Source: Staphylococcus cohnii subsp. cohnii (GTDB lineage: Bacteria; Bacillota; Bacilli; Staphylococcales; Staphylococcaceae). From it: 64,000 nucleotides of DNA. A program made the position numbers and the translations under genes. Below are positions 17,657 to 27,012 of this stretch, piece after piece; the stretch's first letter is position 1; the number at the start of each line of letters is the position of its first letter. A model generated the notes under the pieces. The model ran no database searches. It worked only from the letters and a program-made list of their open reading frames with translations, and was not told the origin of the DNA. The DNA lies in NCBI RefSeq assembly GCF_002902365.1, contig NZ_PPQC01000046.1, forward strand, positions 266,926 to 330,925, in the 5' to 3' direction.

Positions 17657-18166
17657 TTGATTAATGAAAAAACACTTCGCTTAATTCCAAACTATAGATT
17701 TACTGATGAATATGAACGGCAAGTATTATTAAACCTCTACGCCAAACTCTATGTCTGGATATTTTGGGGAACATTGATGATTTCCGCACTAGATTGTTTT
17801 ATCTCTATGTATTTTCAACAAATACCATTTGTTAGTATCATTGCATTGATTGGATTGATGGTAGCTTCAATCATACTCACACGCGCACTTCACAATAAAA
17901 AAGTAGACCTATTTGATGTCGATTCTAAAGATGAATACAAAAAATACATCAAAAAAGCACGTAACGGCAGTATCCTATTTGCATTTGTTATGTTTATAAT
18001 TTTCAACATCAATAATTACCTTATTCCCTTTGTGACACACCAAGAACTTCCTAAAATCACAGCTTTAAGTTCTCAAATCCCAACGACTGCAACCATTGCC
18101 ATGATTACAGGATTGATCATATATATGATAGCCAAATCCAAAATCATTCGTACTTATAAAAAATGA
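17657..18166 (+). CDS. Second DUF3278-like membrane protein
   Basis: A 169-residue four-helix membrane protein, with the same architecture as the preceding one: short hydrophilic N-terminus with TDEYERQVLLNLYAKL, two helices, a charged loop (DSKDEYKKYIKKARN), two helices and a basic end (KSKIIRTYKK). TTG start with TAGGAGGTC upstream; 13 bases separate it from the previous gene. The two proteins look like a duplicated pair that may form a heteromer, which is inference. Function unknown. Confidence 0.68.
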   Translation: MINEKTLRLIPNYRFTDEYERQVLLNLYAKLYVWIFWGTLMISALDCFISMYFQQIPFVSIIALIGLMVASIILTRALHNKKVDLFDVDSKDEYKKYIKKARNGSILFAFVMFIIFNINNYLIPFVTHQELPKITALSSQIPTTATIAMITGLIIYMIAKSKIIRTYKK

Positions 18167-18283
18167 AGGCCTAATTTTAACATTAGCAGTGTGAAAAACG
18201 CTGCTGCCGTTAAATGTTTTGTCACTTCAATGGATCAGTTTACATACCATTTCAAATAAAAAATACAAATCCATTCTAAAGTA

Positions 18284-18334
18284 AAGCCCCTCAATTGATA
18301 GCATTAAAATAGCTATGCAACTTGAGGGGCTCTC
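18284..18334. terminator. Terminator after the DUF3278 operon
   Basis: AGCCCCTCAA pairs with TTGAGGGGCT, with an inner stem ATAGC/GCTAT, followed by CTCTCTT. Confidence 0.7.
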
Positions 18335-18456
18335 TTCAAAAATGAAAATGCAGTTGTTTTTTATTATCTGTAGTTATACTTTAATAAACATCTCTTTACC
18401 TTTAATCAGACTAACATACATATTCGTGAATATTTATATTCGAATTACAACTTTAA

Positions 18457-18870
18457 TTATTGTGGAAATGTGTAACTTAAATCCCAACCGATATCGTATT
18501 TATCAACCAGCTTGGCATATTTCGCTCCCCAAAACATAGTGTCTAGTTCCATTTGAACATCGCCTTCGTCTTTCAATTGTTCATACACTTCTTGGATTGC
18601 TGTTTCACTATCAAATTCCAAAACAATATAAACATTTCTATCTTGGAGCATTGTGTCATCGTCTTTGGGTATATCTGACAACATGAATAAGTTTCCATCA
18701 ACTTCTAACTGCGCATGAATGACACGATTAGGATCATCTGCAACACTTTCATTCGCTTCACCATACGTCATTGTAGCTTTAATTTCCCCGTTCAGCACCT
18801 TACTATAAAATGCCAAAGCGTCTTTACATTGACCGTTAAAAAACAAATACGGCACTGTCGATTTCAACAT
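18457..18870 (-). CDS. VOC-family (PhnB/YjdN-like) protein
   Basis: A 137-residue single-domain vicinal oxygen chelate protein of the PhnB/3-demethylubiquinone-methyltransferase-like group. It has VPYLFFNGQCKDALAFYSKV at the N-terminus, VIHAQLEVDGNLFMLSD in the middle and WDLSYTFP at the end. Staphylococcal homologues are common and uncharacterised. AGGGG lies just upstream of ATG 18870. It stands alone. A glyoxalase-type activity cannot be asserted. Confidence 0.8.
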   Translation of the reverse strand: MLKSTVPYLFFNGQCKDALAFYSKVLNGEIKATMTYGEANESVADDPNRVIHAQLEVDGNLFMLSDIPKDDDTMLQDRNVYIVLEFDSETAIQEVYEQLKDEGDVQMELDTMFWGAKYAKLVDKYDIGWDLSYTFPQ

Positions 18871-18989
18871 AATATCCCCTCTTTTTTAATATCATTTTCT
18901 AATATCAAACATACCCTTTAAACACAGATTTAGACAATTGAAGTTTTAACAATACATTTGAATTGCATACTTAATTATAATTTTCATTC

Positions 18990-19805
18990 TTATAAAAACT
19001 TTTCAATATAAAATGCTGACTCTTCAATTGATTTGAACTCCGTATTAATGACTGTAGCATTTAATTTAGCAAATATTTCTTCGGCATACATCAACTCTTC
19101 TTTAATTCTATCGACACTATTATAATCTGTAGGTCCATGTAAACCTAAAACCTTCACGCGTTCCGTACGAATATTTAAGATATAAGTAGGACTCGCAGTC
19201 AAACCAAATACTTTTAAATTTTTATTTCTAAAGACCTCATCTGGGATATCAACTTCTGGAACTAAAGGAATATTAGCTATTTTATAACCTTTATTCGCTA
19301 AATACATACTTAAAGGCGTCTTTGATGTACGAGAAACACCTAAAATTAAAGCGTCTGCTTCTCCTATATCCGTGAAATGTTTACCATCATCATATTTAAC
19401 AGAATATTCCATTGCCTCAATTCTTTTAAAATAGTTGTCATCCAACTTGCGCAAAGCACCACTTTCTAAAATGGGTGAACAATTCGTATGTTCTTGAATA
19501 ATGTTAATTAAATCAGACATATAGTCAACATACGGAATTTGTTGTTCTTGAGCATATGCCTGACCTTTTTTATTAAATTCTGGATTAACTAAAGTCGTTA
19601 TAACAACTGCACCACGCGCTTTTGCCAATGAAAGTACATTAAGTAGTTCATCTTGATTTTTTATAAAAGGAAATTTTTTAATTTCTATACGCGTGACATC
19701 TGGAAATTGTGTTAATGTCGCATGAATCATTCGCTGTGCTGTTTCACCTATAGAGTCAGATACAACGAATAACGTTAACTGGTTTTTTTCATTATCATTT
19801 AACAC
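18990..19805 (-). CDS. PPDK regulatory protein (bifunctional kinase/pyrophosphorylase, DUF299)
   Basis: Controls pyruvate, phosphate dikinase by ADP-dependent phosphorylation of a Thr next to the catalytic His, and removes that phosphate with inorganic phosphate. It has FVVSDSIGETAQRMIHATL at the N-terminus and the P-loop-like LILGVSRTSKTPLSMYLANK near the middle. GLTASPTYILNIRTERVKVLG follows, all hallmarks of this family. The longest frame starts at 19883, inside PPDK. I prefer GTG 19805, which overlaps the PPDK stop (GTGTTAAATGA) and begins VLNDNEKNQLTLF, giving 271 residues of usual length. It is translationally coupled to its target enzyme. Confidence 0.92.
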   Translation of the reverse strand: MLNDNEKNQLTLFVVSDSIGETAQRMIHATLTQFPDVTRIEIKKFPFIKNQDELLNVLSLAKARGAVVITTLVNPEFNKKGQAYAQEQQIPYVDYMSDLINIIQEHTNCSPILESGALRKLDDNYFKRIEAMEYSVKYDDGKHFTDIGEADALILGVSRTSKTPLSMYLANKGYKIANIPLVPEVDIPDEVFRNKNLKVFGLTASPTYILNIRTERVKVLGLHGPTDYNSVDRIKEELMYAEEIFAKLNATVINTEFKSIEESAFYIEKFL

Positions 19806-22431
19806 GCAATCTACCGCCTTCGACTTCACTTTGAGCGGTTGATAACAAGGCACCTGGCACTCTAAATGGAGAACATGATACATAATCCATATCTAATTGA
19901 TTAAAGAATTGAATTGATTTGTGATCACCGCCTAATTCTCCACATACGCCAATTTTTATCGTTGGATTTGCCGCTTTTGCTTGTTCTGTTGCTTGCTTAA
20001 TTAATTGTCCAACGCCATCTATATCGAGTGTTTGGAATGGGTCTATTGTTAATATACCTTGCTCTGAATAAGCGCTAATAAATTTACCAGCATCATCACG
20101 TGAGAAACCAAACGTTAATTGTGTTAAATCATTTGTGCCAAAACTAAAGAAATCACATTCTCGTGCTAAATCTCCAGCGATTAGACATGCTCTTGGTGTT
20201 TCAATCATCGTTCCAATCATATAGTGAACACTTGCTCCCATTTCAGCTTGTAAGGCTTCAATGCGTTCAACAACTTGCGACTTTAACGTTGTAAATTCTG
20301 AAACAGTTGATACGAGCGGAATCATAATCTCAGGTTGACAATCAATACCCTGTTGTTTAAGGTTCAATGCACTTTCCATAATAGCTTCTGCTTGCATAAT
20401 ATAAAGTTCAGGGTAAGTAATCGCCAAGCGACATCCACGATGCCCTAACATAGGATTAACTTCATTTAAACTTTCAATATAATGTTCTAACTCTGAAACA
20501 GTGACATTGAGTTGACTTGCCACGCTATTTTTTTCTTCTGTTGATTTAGGTAAAAATTCATGTAAAGGCGGATCAAGCAAGCGAATAATTGTTGGACGTT
20601 CCCCAGACAACTTCAAGATAGTTTCAAAGTCTTCTTTTTGATATTCCTTAATTTTATTTAAAGCATTCACTCTTTTATCTTGTGTATCGGATAAAATGAA
20701 ACGTCTCATTTCAATCAAACGTTCAGGGCCAAAAAACATATGCTCAGTACGAACTAAACCAATACCTTTCGCACCAAATTGGTAGCCAGCTTGAATATCT
20801 TGTGATGTTTCTGCATTCATGCGAACATCTAATCTTGCAATTTCTTCTGACCATTGCATAAATTGTTCAAAAGCCTTACTTCTCTCAGCTTTAATCGTTT
20901 CAACTTCACCTAAATAAATATCACCTTTAGCGCCATCTACTGAGATAATGTCCCCTTCATTTAATGTTCCGTTAGGATATGTCACTTTTTTATCTATAAC
21001 ATTAATTTCAACGTCTGAACATCCAGTCACACAACATTTACCCATTCCTCTGGCTACAACTGCCGCATGAGAAGTCATACCACCATGTGTGGTAACTATC
21101 GCTTCACTTGCGACCATGCCTTCGATATCTTCAGGTGAGGTTTCAGGTCTCATCAATATTACTTTATATCCCTGTTCAGCTTTTAATTTTGCAGTTTCAG
21201 CAGAAAATACGATTTCACCACTTGCAGCACCAGGGCTAGCAGGCAGTCCCATTTTCGAAACATCTGTAGCTTTCTCAAGGGCATTATCATCAAAATTAGG
21301 ATGCAATAATTGATCAATTGATTTTACTTCAACATTCATAACTGCTTCATTTTTAGAAATAATACCTTCTTCCACTAAATCTACGGCAATATGAATCGCT
21401 GCGTTAGCAGTTCTTTTACCGCTTCGCGTTTGTAAGACATACAATTGCTCATTTTCAATAGTAAATTCAATATCTTGCATATCTTTATAGTGTTTTTCTA
21501 ATTGTTGAGAAACTTCTAAAAATTGTTGATGAACTTGAGGCATTTGTGCTTTCAATGTACTGATATCTTTTGGTGTTCTAATGCCAGCAACAACATCTTC
21601 CCCTTGGGCATTTAATAAGTATTCACCAAATAATTTTGCTTCACCAGTCACTGGATTACGCGTAAATGCAACACCTGTACCACTTTGTGCACCACTATTA
21701 CCAAAGACCATCTCTTGGATATTAACTGCTGTACCAATATCGTGTGGTATTTCATTTAATTGACGATATACACGTGCGCGATCATTATCCCATGATTTAA
21801 AAACTGCTTCAATTGCTTCCGTTAATTGCACAATTGGCTCTTGTGGGAATGGTTTATATACTTCTTCCAAATAAACACCTTTAAAATAATCACATATTTC
21901 TTCTAAACCTTCAGCTGGGATATCTGCATCACTTTGATAATCGTGTTGTGCTTTATATTGATTAAAATATGTATCAAATGACGTCATCGGTATGCCATAT
22001 ACTACTTCGCCAAACATTTGTAACAGTCTACGGTAACAGTCATATGCAAAGCGTGCATCATTTGTCTTTTCTGCTAATGTTTTTACATTATTATCATTCA
22101 GCCCTAAGTTTAAAATAGTATCCATCATTCCAGGCATGGAAATTTTTGCACCACTTCTTACAGACACTAATAAAAGTGACTCTTTAGAAGAAAATGATTT
22201 TTGTGTGCGTTGAGAAAATGCTTCTAATTGCTCATGTAATTGCCCAACTAATTCATCTGAAAGATGAGCGCCTTGCTTTAAATATTCAATACACGCTTGT
22301 GTAGTAAGGGTAAAACCATCCGGTACGGGTAACCCTAAACGTTTCATTTCAGCTAAATTAGCACCTTTACCTCCTAATAAATCTTTCATGGCTTTATTGC
22401 CTTCATCAAATGCATAAATATATTTTGTCAT
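19795..22431 (-). CDS. ppdK: Pyruvate, phosphate dikinase
   Basis: Interconverts pyruvate + ATP + Pi and phosphoenolpyruvate + AMP + PPi, allowing gluconeogenesis from pyruvate. The 878-residue protein shows the N-terminal ATP-grasp (GGKGANLAEMKRLGLPVPDG), and the phosphohistidine swivel domain with GGMTSHAAVVARGMGKCC near residue 450. It also has the PEP-binding barrel with GTMIETPRACLIAGDLAREC, FFSFGTNDLTQLTFGFSRDD and the catalytic Cys of GVCGELGGD. The Thr before His in MTSH is the target of the coupled regulatory protein downstream. GAGGTG precedes ATG 22431. Confidence 0.97.
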   Translation of the reverse strand: MTKYIYAFDEGNKAMKDLLGGKGANLAEMKRLGLPVPDGFTLTTQACIEYLKQGAHLSDELVGQLHEQLEAFSQRTQKSFSSKESLLLVSVRSGAKISMPGMMDTILNLGLNDNNVKTLAEKTNDARFAYDCYRRLLQMFGEVVYGIPMTSFDTYFNQYKAQHDYQSDADIPAEGLEEICDYFKGVYLEEVYKPFPQEPIVQLTEAIEAVFKSWDNDRARVYRQLNEIPHDIGTAVNIQEMVFGNSGAQSGTGVAFTRNPVTGEAKLFGEYLLNAQGEDVVAGIRTPKDISTLKAQMPQVHQQFLEVSQQLEKHYKDMQDIEFTIENEQLYVLQTRSGKRTANAAIHIAVDLVEEGIISKNEAVMNVEVKSIDQLLHPNFDDNALEKATDVSKMGLPASPGAASGEIVFSAETAKLKAEQGYKVILMRPETSPEDIEGMVASEAIVTTHGGMTSHAAVVARGMGKCCVTGCSDVEINVIDKKVTYPNGTLNEGDIISVDGAKGDIYLGEVETIKAERSKAFEQFMQWSEEIARLDVRMNAETSQDIQAGYQFGAKGIGLVRTEHMFFGPERLIEMRRFILSDTQDKRVNALNKIKEYQKEDFETILKLSGERPTIIRLLDPPLHEFLPKSTEEKNSVASQLNVTVSELEHYIESLNEVNPMLGHRGCRLAITYPELYIMQAEAIMESALNLKQQGIDCQPEIMIPLVSTVSEFTTLKSQVVERIEALQAEMGASVHYMIGTMIETPRACLIAGDLARECDFFSFGTNDLTQLTFGFSRDDAGKFISAYSEQGILTIDPFQTLDIDGVGQLIKQATEQAKAANPTIKIGVCGELGGDHKSIQFFNQLDMDYVSCSPFRVPGALLSTAQSEVEGGRLRVK

Positions 22432-22569
22432 ACAGATTCACCTCAAGTTTTTAATATGTCATGCTAATTATTATTGAGTATGTCATATTGTTTTATAAAA
22501 AACAACCAATTTTAATGATTACTTTTTATCGTTCACTTTCTTAATTTGCTCAGCTAAAATAAAACCATA

Positions 22570-22620
22570 TAAAAAAGCCCCAAGCAATACGATTTCATCA
22601 CATGCTTAGGACTTTTAATT
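22570..22620 (-). terminator. Terminator of the CdaR-family gene
   Basis: On the minus strand, AGTCCTAAGCA pairs with TGCTTGGGGCT (imperfect), followed by TTTTTTATATGG. The remaining 22432-22750 sequence shows no gene. Confidence 0.65.
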
Positions 22621-22750
22621 TTTAACGTATGTCATAATTAAAATAGTAAAATAAAGTTACATTTAAGCTTTAATTACTAAAAATATTTTTACTTTTGTAC
22701 CAATTATTTTTGTTAAACTTTCTTATAAAACGCTCCGATTATTTTCGTTG

Positions 22751-23830
22751 TTAACACCATATTGCAATCTGTAATTTGACAGCATCAGAGTACTTTTTAG
22801 GATTTAACCCTGTTTCTTTTTCACATTTTTCTAACCTATACAATAAAGTATTTCTATGGATGTACAATTTTTTAGAAGTTTGCGTTATATTTAAATCATT
22901 TTGAAAGAAAGCTTTTAGTGTATCTATACTCTGCTGATCCACATTACTTAATATCCTTTTTTTAAATCGTTCTCTTATATTTTTATCAATTTGATATAAA
23001 AGTGTTTTTTCTTCCACATCTTTAAATGAAGTCACAGTCTTTCCATTTTCAGCTAACATAAACACCAACTCACATTCTTCATATGCATTTCTAAAGTCTT
23101 TTAATCTTTTAAACATAAGACTTGAGGCAATTTGGACTTTCAGCTCTAAATTTTGAAATATTTGGTATATATTATTGATTTTATTATCTAAAGCTTGCAT
23201 CGAATGAGCAGTAGCAAGAATAACGATGCGGTTATAATTCGTAAATGCAATTGTAAATGAACTAGCATCTATCCTGCTCGTTAATGAACGAACAATACTA
23301 TTTCTAGAAAATATCTGTTTTTCGATATCGATAATGATACATTTTCTATAAGTTAATAAATCAATATTAAGTTGTTTCATTAAATATTGAATAAAGGATT
23401 TTGATGATTCACTTTTTAATAACTCCTCTATAAATAATTCTTGACTTCGTATTTGTCCCTCCAATTCGTACGTAAAATAATTTTGATAAAGTAACAATTC
23501 TGTAGACATTTTAACTAAGTCTGCTACATGTGTTATTTGATTAGGATTACCTGTAATACCAATAACACCAACGATATTATCTTGGAAAATTATGGGTAAG
23601 TTTATACCTGCCTGAGTACCTTTAAAATGCAAACTATCTTCTTGGTTGATTACCACTGTTTTTTCTTGTTTCAACACTTCAATAGCACCTTCGTGAAGCG
23701 TACCGATACGACTTTTATCGAAAGATGCAATAATTACTCCATTAAAATTCATAATATTAATATTAGTTTTGGTTCTTTTAGCTGTTTCTTTAACGATTAG
23801 CGTTGCCATTTCTTCAGTCAATATATCCAT
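22751..23830 (-). CDS. CdaR-family sugar diacid regulator
   Basis: A 359-residue transcription regulator. The N-terminal diacid recognition domain (MATLIVKETAKRTKTNINIM to about residue 130) is followed by a middle GGDEF-like region. A C-terminal PucR-type helix-turn-helix, ITQTSKKLYIHRNTLLYRLE, spans about residues 315-350. Homologues respond to glycerate or glucarate and activate their catabolic genes. The gene is divergent from glycerate kinase and a keto-deoxygluconate-type permease, its likely targets. A short gap of 138 bases holds both promoters and a cre site. Confidence 0.85.
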   Translation of the reverse strand: MDILTEEMATLIVKETAKRTKTNINIMNFNGVIIASFDKSRIGTLHEGAIEVLKQEKTVVINQEDSLHFKGTQAGINLPIIFQDNIVGVIGITGNPNQITHVADLVKMSTELLLYQNYFTYELEGQIRSQELFIEELLKSESSKSFIQYLMKQLNIDLLTYRKCIIIDIEKQIFSRNSIVRSLTSRIDASSFTIAFTNYNRIVILATAHSMQALDNKINNIYQIFQNLELKVQIASSLMFKRLKDFRNAYEECELVFMLAENGKTVTSFKDVEEKTLLYQIDKNIRERFKKRILSNVDQQSIDTLKAFFQNDLNITQTSKKLYIHRNTLLYRLEKCEKETGLNPKKYSDAVKLQIAIWC

Positions 23831-23936
23831 TTATCTCACCACTTGTTATTTATATACAAATTCAAAGTATTATTTTTGTATAGTTTAACCCTTTTTTCAA
23901 TATAATAAAATCGTTAAACTTAAAACAACACATTTT

Positions 23937-23950
23937 AGAAAGCGCTTTCT
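23937..23950 (+). promoter_or_regulatory. CcpA cre site before glycerate kinase
   Basis: AGAAAGCGCTTTCT is a perfect 14-base palindrome fitting the catabolite-responsive element consensus. It lies between the probable promoter (TATAAT at about 23901) and the ribosome site, where CcpA binding would block transcription when glucose is present. Confidence 0.7.
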
Positions 23951-23968
23951 TAAAAGGAGAAATTCACA

Positions 23969-25099
23969 ATGGAAATCATATTAGCACCTGATTCATTTAA
24001 GGGAAGTATGAAGGCAAGCGAAGTAACAAAGTATATGAAAGATAGCATACTGGAAATTTTCCCTGAATCTACCATTCATGATTTACCAATCGGTGATGGT
24101 GGTGAGGGCACAATGGAAGCATTAGTAAATGCAACAAATGGGACGTTTACTACGGTCAGTGTAACCGGACCTCTTGGTGACAAAGTAACAGCTCAATACG
24201 GGGTTCTAGATAATCATACTTGTGTCATAGAAATGGCAGAAGCTTCAGGATTAAAGCATTTGGCCCAAGAGGCATTAAATCCTTTATCTACAACAACATA
24301 TGGTACAGGTGAATTAATTTTACACGCTTTGAATCAAGGATATAAAAATTTCATACTGGCGATTGGTGGTTCAGCTACAAATGATGCTGGCGCTGGCATG
24401 TTACAAGCTTTAGGGGCAGAGTTAAAAGATAATCAAAATCACTCAATAAATTTTGGGGGTGGCGAACTACAAAGTTTAGCTCAAATTAACTTATCAAATT
24501 TTGATCCTCGAATAAATCATTGCAATTTTATTATAGCAACTGATGTTCAAAATCCATTAGTAGGACCTAATGGTGCATCATTTATTTTTGGGAAACAAAA
24601 AGGTGCATCTGCACAAAATATGCAACAACTTGATGATAATCTCACGCATTGGGCTAATCTAGTTGAACATACCACAGGCGTTAGACTACACGATTTACCT
24701 GGTGCTGGTGCAGCAGGTGGTTTAGGAGGTGCATTCAAAGCGTTTTTCCCAAGTTACTTTAAAGAAGGTATTCAGGTAGTTATGGAATATATACAATTCG
24801 AAAAATACTTAAAACAAGCAGACTTAATTCTTACTGGAGAAGGAAAAATTGATAAACAATCTTTTTATGGAAAAGCACCAATCGGCATTGCACAATGTGC
24901 CAAAAAATATGATATTCCAGTTATTTTTATAGGAGGATCAGTAGAAGTTGATGCAAAAGACCTAAAAGACAGTGGAATTCTCAGCGCTTTTAGTTTAAGT
25001 AACGGACCTATGTCATTAGAAGAAACATTTTCAAAATCGGAAAAATTGATAAAACAAACAACCAAGAATATTGTAAAAACATTTTTCCATAACCAATAA
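23969..25099 (+). CDS. glxK: Glycerate kinase
   Basis: Phosphorylates D-glycerate with ATP, feeding it into lower glycolysis. The 376-residue protein begins with the family signature IILAPDSFKGSMKASEV. It carries LPIGDGGEGTMEAL, IGGSATNDAGAGMLQALGA and LTGEGKIDKQSFYGKAPIG, all typical of the GarK/GlxK family. AAAGGAG lies eight bases before ATG 23969. It is followed 21 bases later by a truncated KdgT-type permease, forming an operon for uptake and phosphorylation of a sugar acid. Regulation is probably by the divergent CdaR protein and CcpA. Confidence 0.93.
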   Translation: MEIILAPDSFKGSMKASEVTKYMKDSILEIFPESTIHDLPIGDGGEGTMEALVNATNGTFTTVSVTGPLGDKVTAQYGVLDNHTCVIEMAEASGLKHLAQEALNPLSTTTYGTGELILHALNQGYKNFILAIGGSATNDAGAGMLQALGAELKDNQNHSINFGGGELQSLAQINLSNFDPRINHCNFIIATDVQNPLVGPNGASFIFGKQKGASAQNMQQLDDNLTHWANLVEHTTGVRLHDLPGAGAAGGLGGAFKAFFPSYFKEGIQVVMEYIQFEKYLKQADLILTGEGKIDKQSFYGKAPIGIAQCAKKYDIPVIFIGGSVEVDAKDLKDSGILSAFSLSNGPMSLEETFSKSEKLIKQTTKNIVKTFFHNQ

Positions 25100-25120
25100 C
25101 ATATTAAGGGGATGTTAGTT

Positions 25121-25570
25121 ATGAGAATTAAAGATACAATAGAAAAAATTCCTGGAGGATTGATGGTAGTCCCATTACTTTTAGGTGCTACTATAAACAC
25201 CGTTGATCAATTACATTTAAGCCCTATAATGAATCTACTTAAGTCACTCGGTGCACCCAAAACTGAACAAGGCTATTACGAAATGCTTCAAATCGGGGGA
25301 TTTTCACAAGAACTATTCAAAGATAGTGCACTTGTCTTAATTGCACTTTTTATCTTTTGTGTAGGAAGTCAAATGAATTTAAAAATTGGCGGTAAAGCCT
25401 TAAAAAAAGGTATGCTATTAACAACAACAAAATATTTTTCTGGGTTAGCGGTAGGACTCTTATTAGGCTCAATATTTGATCCTTGGAGTGGATTATTCGG
25501 TTTGTCTACAATAGCTGTAATTGCAGCAATGACAAATAAGTATCACACTACACATATTATAGTATTTTAA
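25121..25570 (+). pseudogene. kdgT: Truncated 2-keto-3-deoxygluconate permease (KdgT family)
   Basis: Begins exactly as KdgT permeases do (IKDTIEKIPGGLMVVPLLLG, then ATINTVDQLHLSP). It keeps the conserved IALFIFCVGSQMNLK and the start of TIAVIAAMTN. At that point, about residue 138, the expected glycine-rich NGG sequence is replaced by KYHTTHIIVF and a stop. The full family length is about 320 residues with ten helices; only the first four or so remain. No homologous continuation is visible in any frame before the terminator at 25608. A deletion is therefore more likely than a frameshift. Start chosen at ATG 25121 after AAGGGG. The transporter is probably inactive. Confidence 0.78.
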
Positions 25571-25607
25571 TATTTTAAACAACGTAATTTCAAAACTTTT
25601 ATTTACA

Positions 25608-25664
25608 AAAAAGACAGAAATAGTGATCAACTGACGTATTGACGACTTATTTCTGTCTTTTAGC
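25608..25664. terminator. Terminator between kdgT remnant and Gfo/Idh gene
   Basis: AAAAGACAGAAATA pairs with TATTTCTGTCTTTT (partial) around a longer AT-rich loop; usable in both directions. Confidence 0.65.
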
Positions 25665-25703
25665 TGTTATTTTTAATATTATGAAATCAACTGTGTTCAA
25701 ATT

Positions 25704-26693
25704 TTATTTAATTGAAGGTCCTATGCTTAAATTTGCACTCGTTAATGCTTGCTCTAAGACATCTAGTACATGAATACTGTGTTCTAATTGTCTTGTTGCA
25801 AATATAGTATTTTGTTCCCGAATCACTTTTTCGATTTTCACAAATTCTTCATACATTCGATGCTTGTGTGCATTTACTTGATAATACTGTGTACCACCAG
25901 TGTGATATTTTAATTCGAATGCATTCAACTCGTTTGTAGGACCTTTAAGATTAATTGTAGCTTTGTCTCCTTGAATATAAGATTGATTATCAGAACTAGA
26001 ATCTTTAGCTCCGATACAAACCACTTTCATATCTTCATATTCTAATTGTAAGATTCCAGAAGTATCGATATTTTTTTCAATATTTGCAAAGTATGTCACT
26101 TTATTAGGTTTACCAAATAAGCCTACTGCTAAATGGATATTGTAAACATTTATATCAATTAATGCGCCTCCGCCCTTACTTGGGTCAAATGCTGGTTGAA
26201 TAATGTCATTTTTAAAATCATCAAATCTTGAAGAATACTGAGAATAGTTAAACTGAGCAATTTTGCAATTCCCAATTTCTGGTATGCTTTGCTTTAGTAC
26301 GTCATAATTACTTAAATACAAATTTGTAATAGCTTCAATTATAATCACATTTTGTTGCTCGGCTAAATCTTTTAGTGTGATGAGCTCTTCTGCAGTTAAT
26401 GTAAATGGTTTTTCACAAATCACATGCTTATTTTGCGCTATTGCTTTACGTGCGTATTCAAAGTGAAGATGATTGGGAACAGCCAAATAAACAGTATCTA
26501 TCTTTTCATCTTCTATAAACGCTTGATAATCTTCATAGACTTGTTTAATATCAAATTGCTTTTGCAATTGAGCTACATTCTCAGGATTACGTCCAGTAGT
26601 CACTATGCTTTGTATATGAATTTCAGGTACCTCTGACATCACTGGCAATGCTTCTTTTACAATTTTTCCGGCTCCAACTATACCTATATTCAT
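25704..26693 (-). CDS. Gfo/Idh/MocA-family oxidoreductase
   Basis: NAD(P)-dependent oxidoreductase of 329 residues. The Rossmann fold starts MNIGIVGAGKIVKEALPV. The signature VYLAVPNHLHFEYARKAI and the catalytic Lys region HVICEKPFTLTAEEL (about residue 93) follow. GGGALIDINVYNIHLAVGLFG marks the C-terminal domain. Substrates in this family are sugars, inositols or related polyols; this one is not assignable. The longest frame starts at 26714 but AAGGGG just before ATG 26693 decides the start. It is monocistronic and convergent with the glycerate locus. Confidence 0.88.
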   Translation of the reverse strand: MNIGIVGAGKIVKEALPVMSEVPEIHIQSIVTTGRNPENVAQLQKQFDIKQVYEDYQAFIEDEKIDTVYLAVPNHLHFEYARKAIAQNKHVICEKPFTLTAEELITLKDLAEQQNVIIIEAITNLYLSNYDVLKQSIPEIGNCKIAQFNYSQYSSRFDDFKNDIIQPAFDPSKGGGALIDINVYNIHLAVGLFGKPNKVTYFANIEKNIDTSGILQLEYEDMKVVCIGAKDSSSDNQSYIQGDKATINLKGPTNELNAFELKYHTGGTQYYQVNAHKHRMYEEFVKIEKVIREQNTIFATRQLEHSIHVLDVLEQALTSANLSIGPSIK

Positions 26694-27012
26694 AAATTTC
26701 CCCTTTTTTATCATAAAAATTTATTGTCTATATTGAAATAACTATGACTTTTTCGAATCAAAAATCAAATCATCCATTACGATCATAAAGGCTGTAATAT
26801 TTATCTGTTCAGCCTTATAATGCATAATACGTCATAGTTTGTTTGTCCATTTTATCATCTGTATATAATTATATTTGAATGTTTCAGGACAATTTTAAAT
26901 GTTGAGTTAATATCACTTTATTACGTGGTCTTGTACTATTTCCCAAGAAATAACTGCTTGTGTACAAATCATTTACCACTACATTGATTTTAGCAAATGT
27001 TCACTCTTGTTA

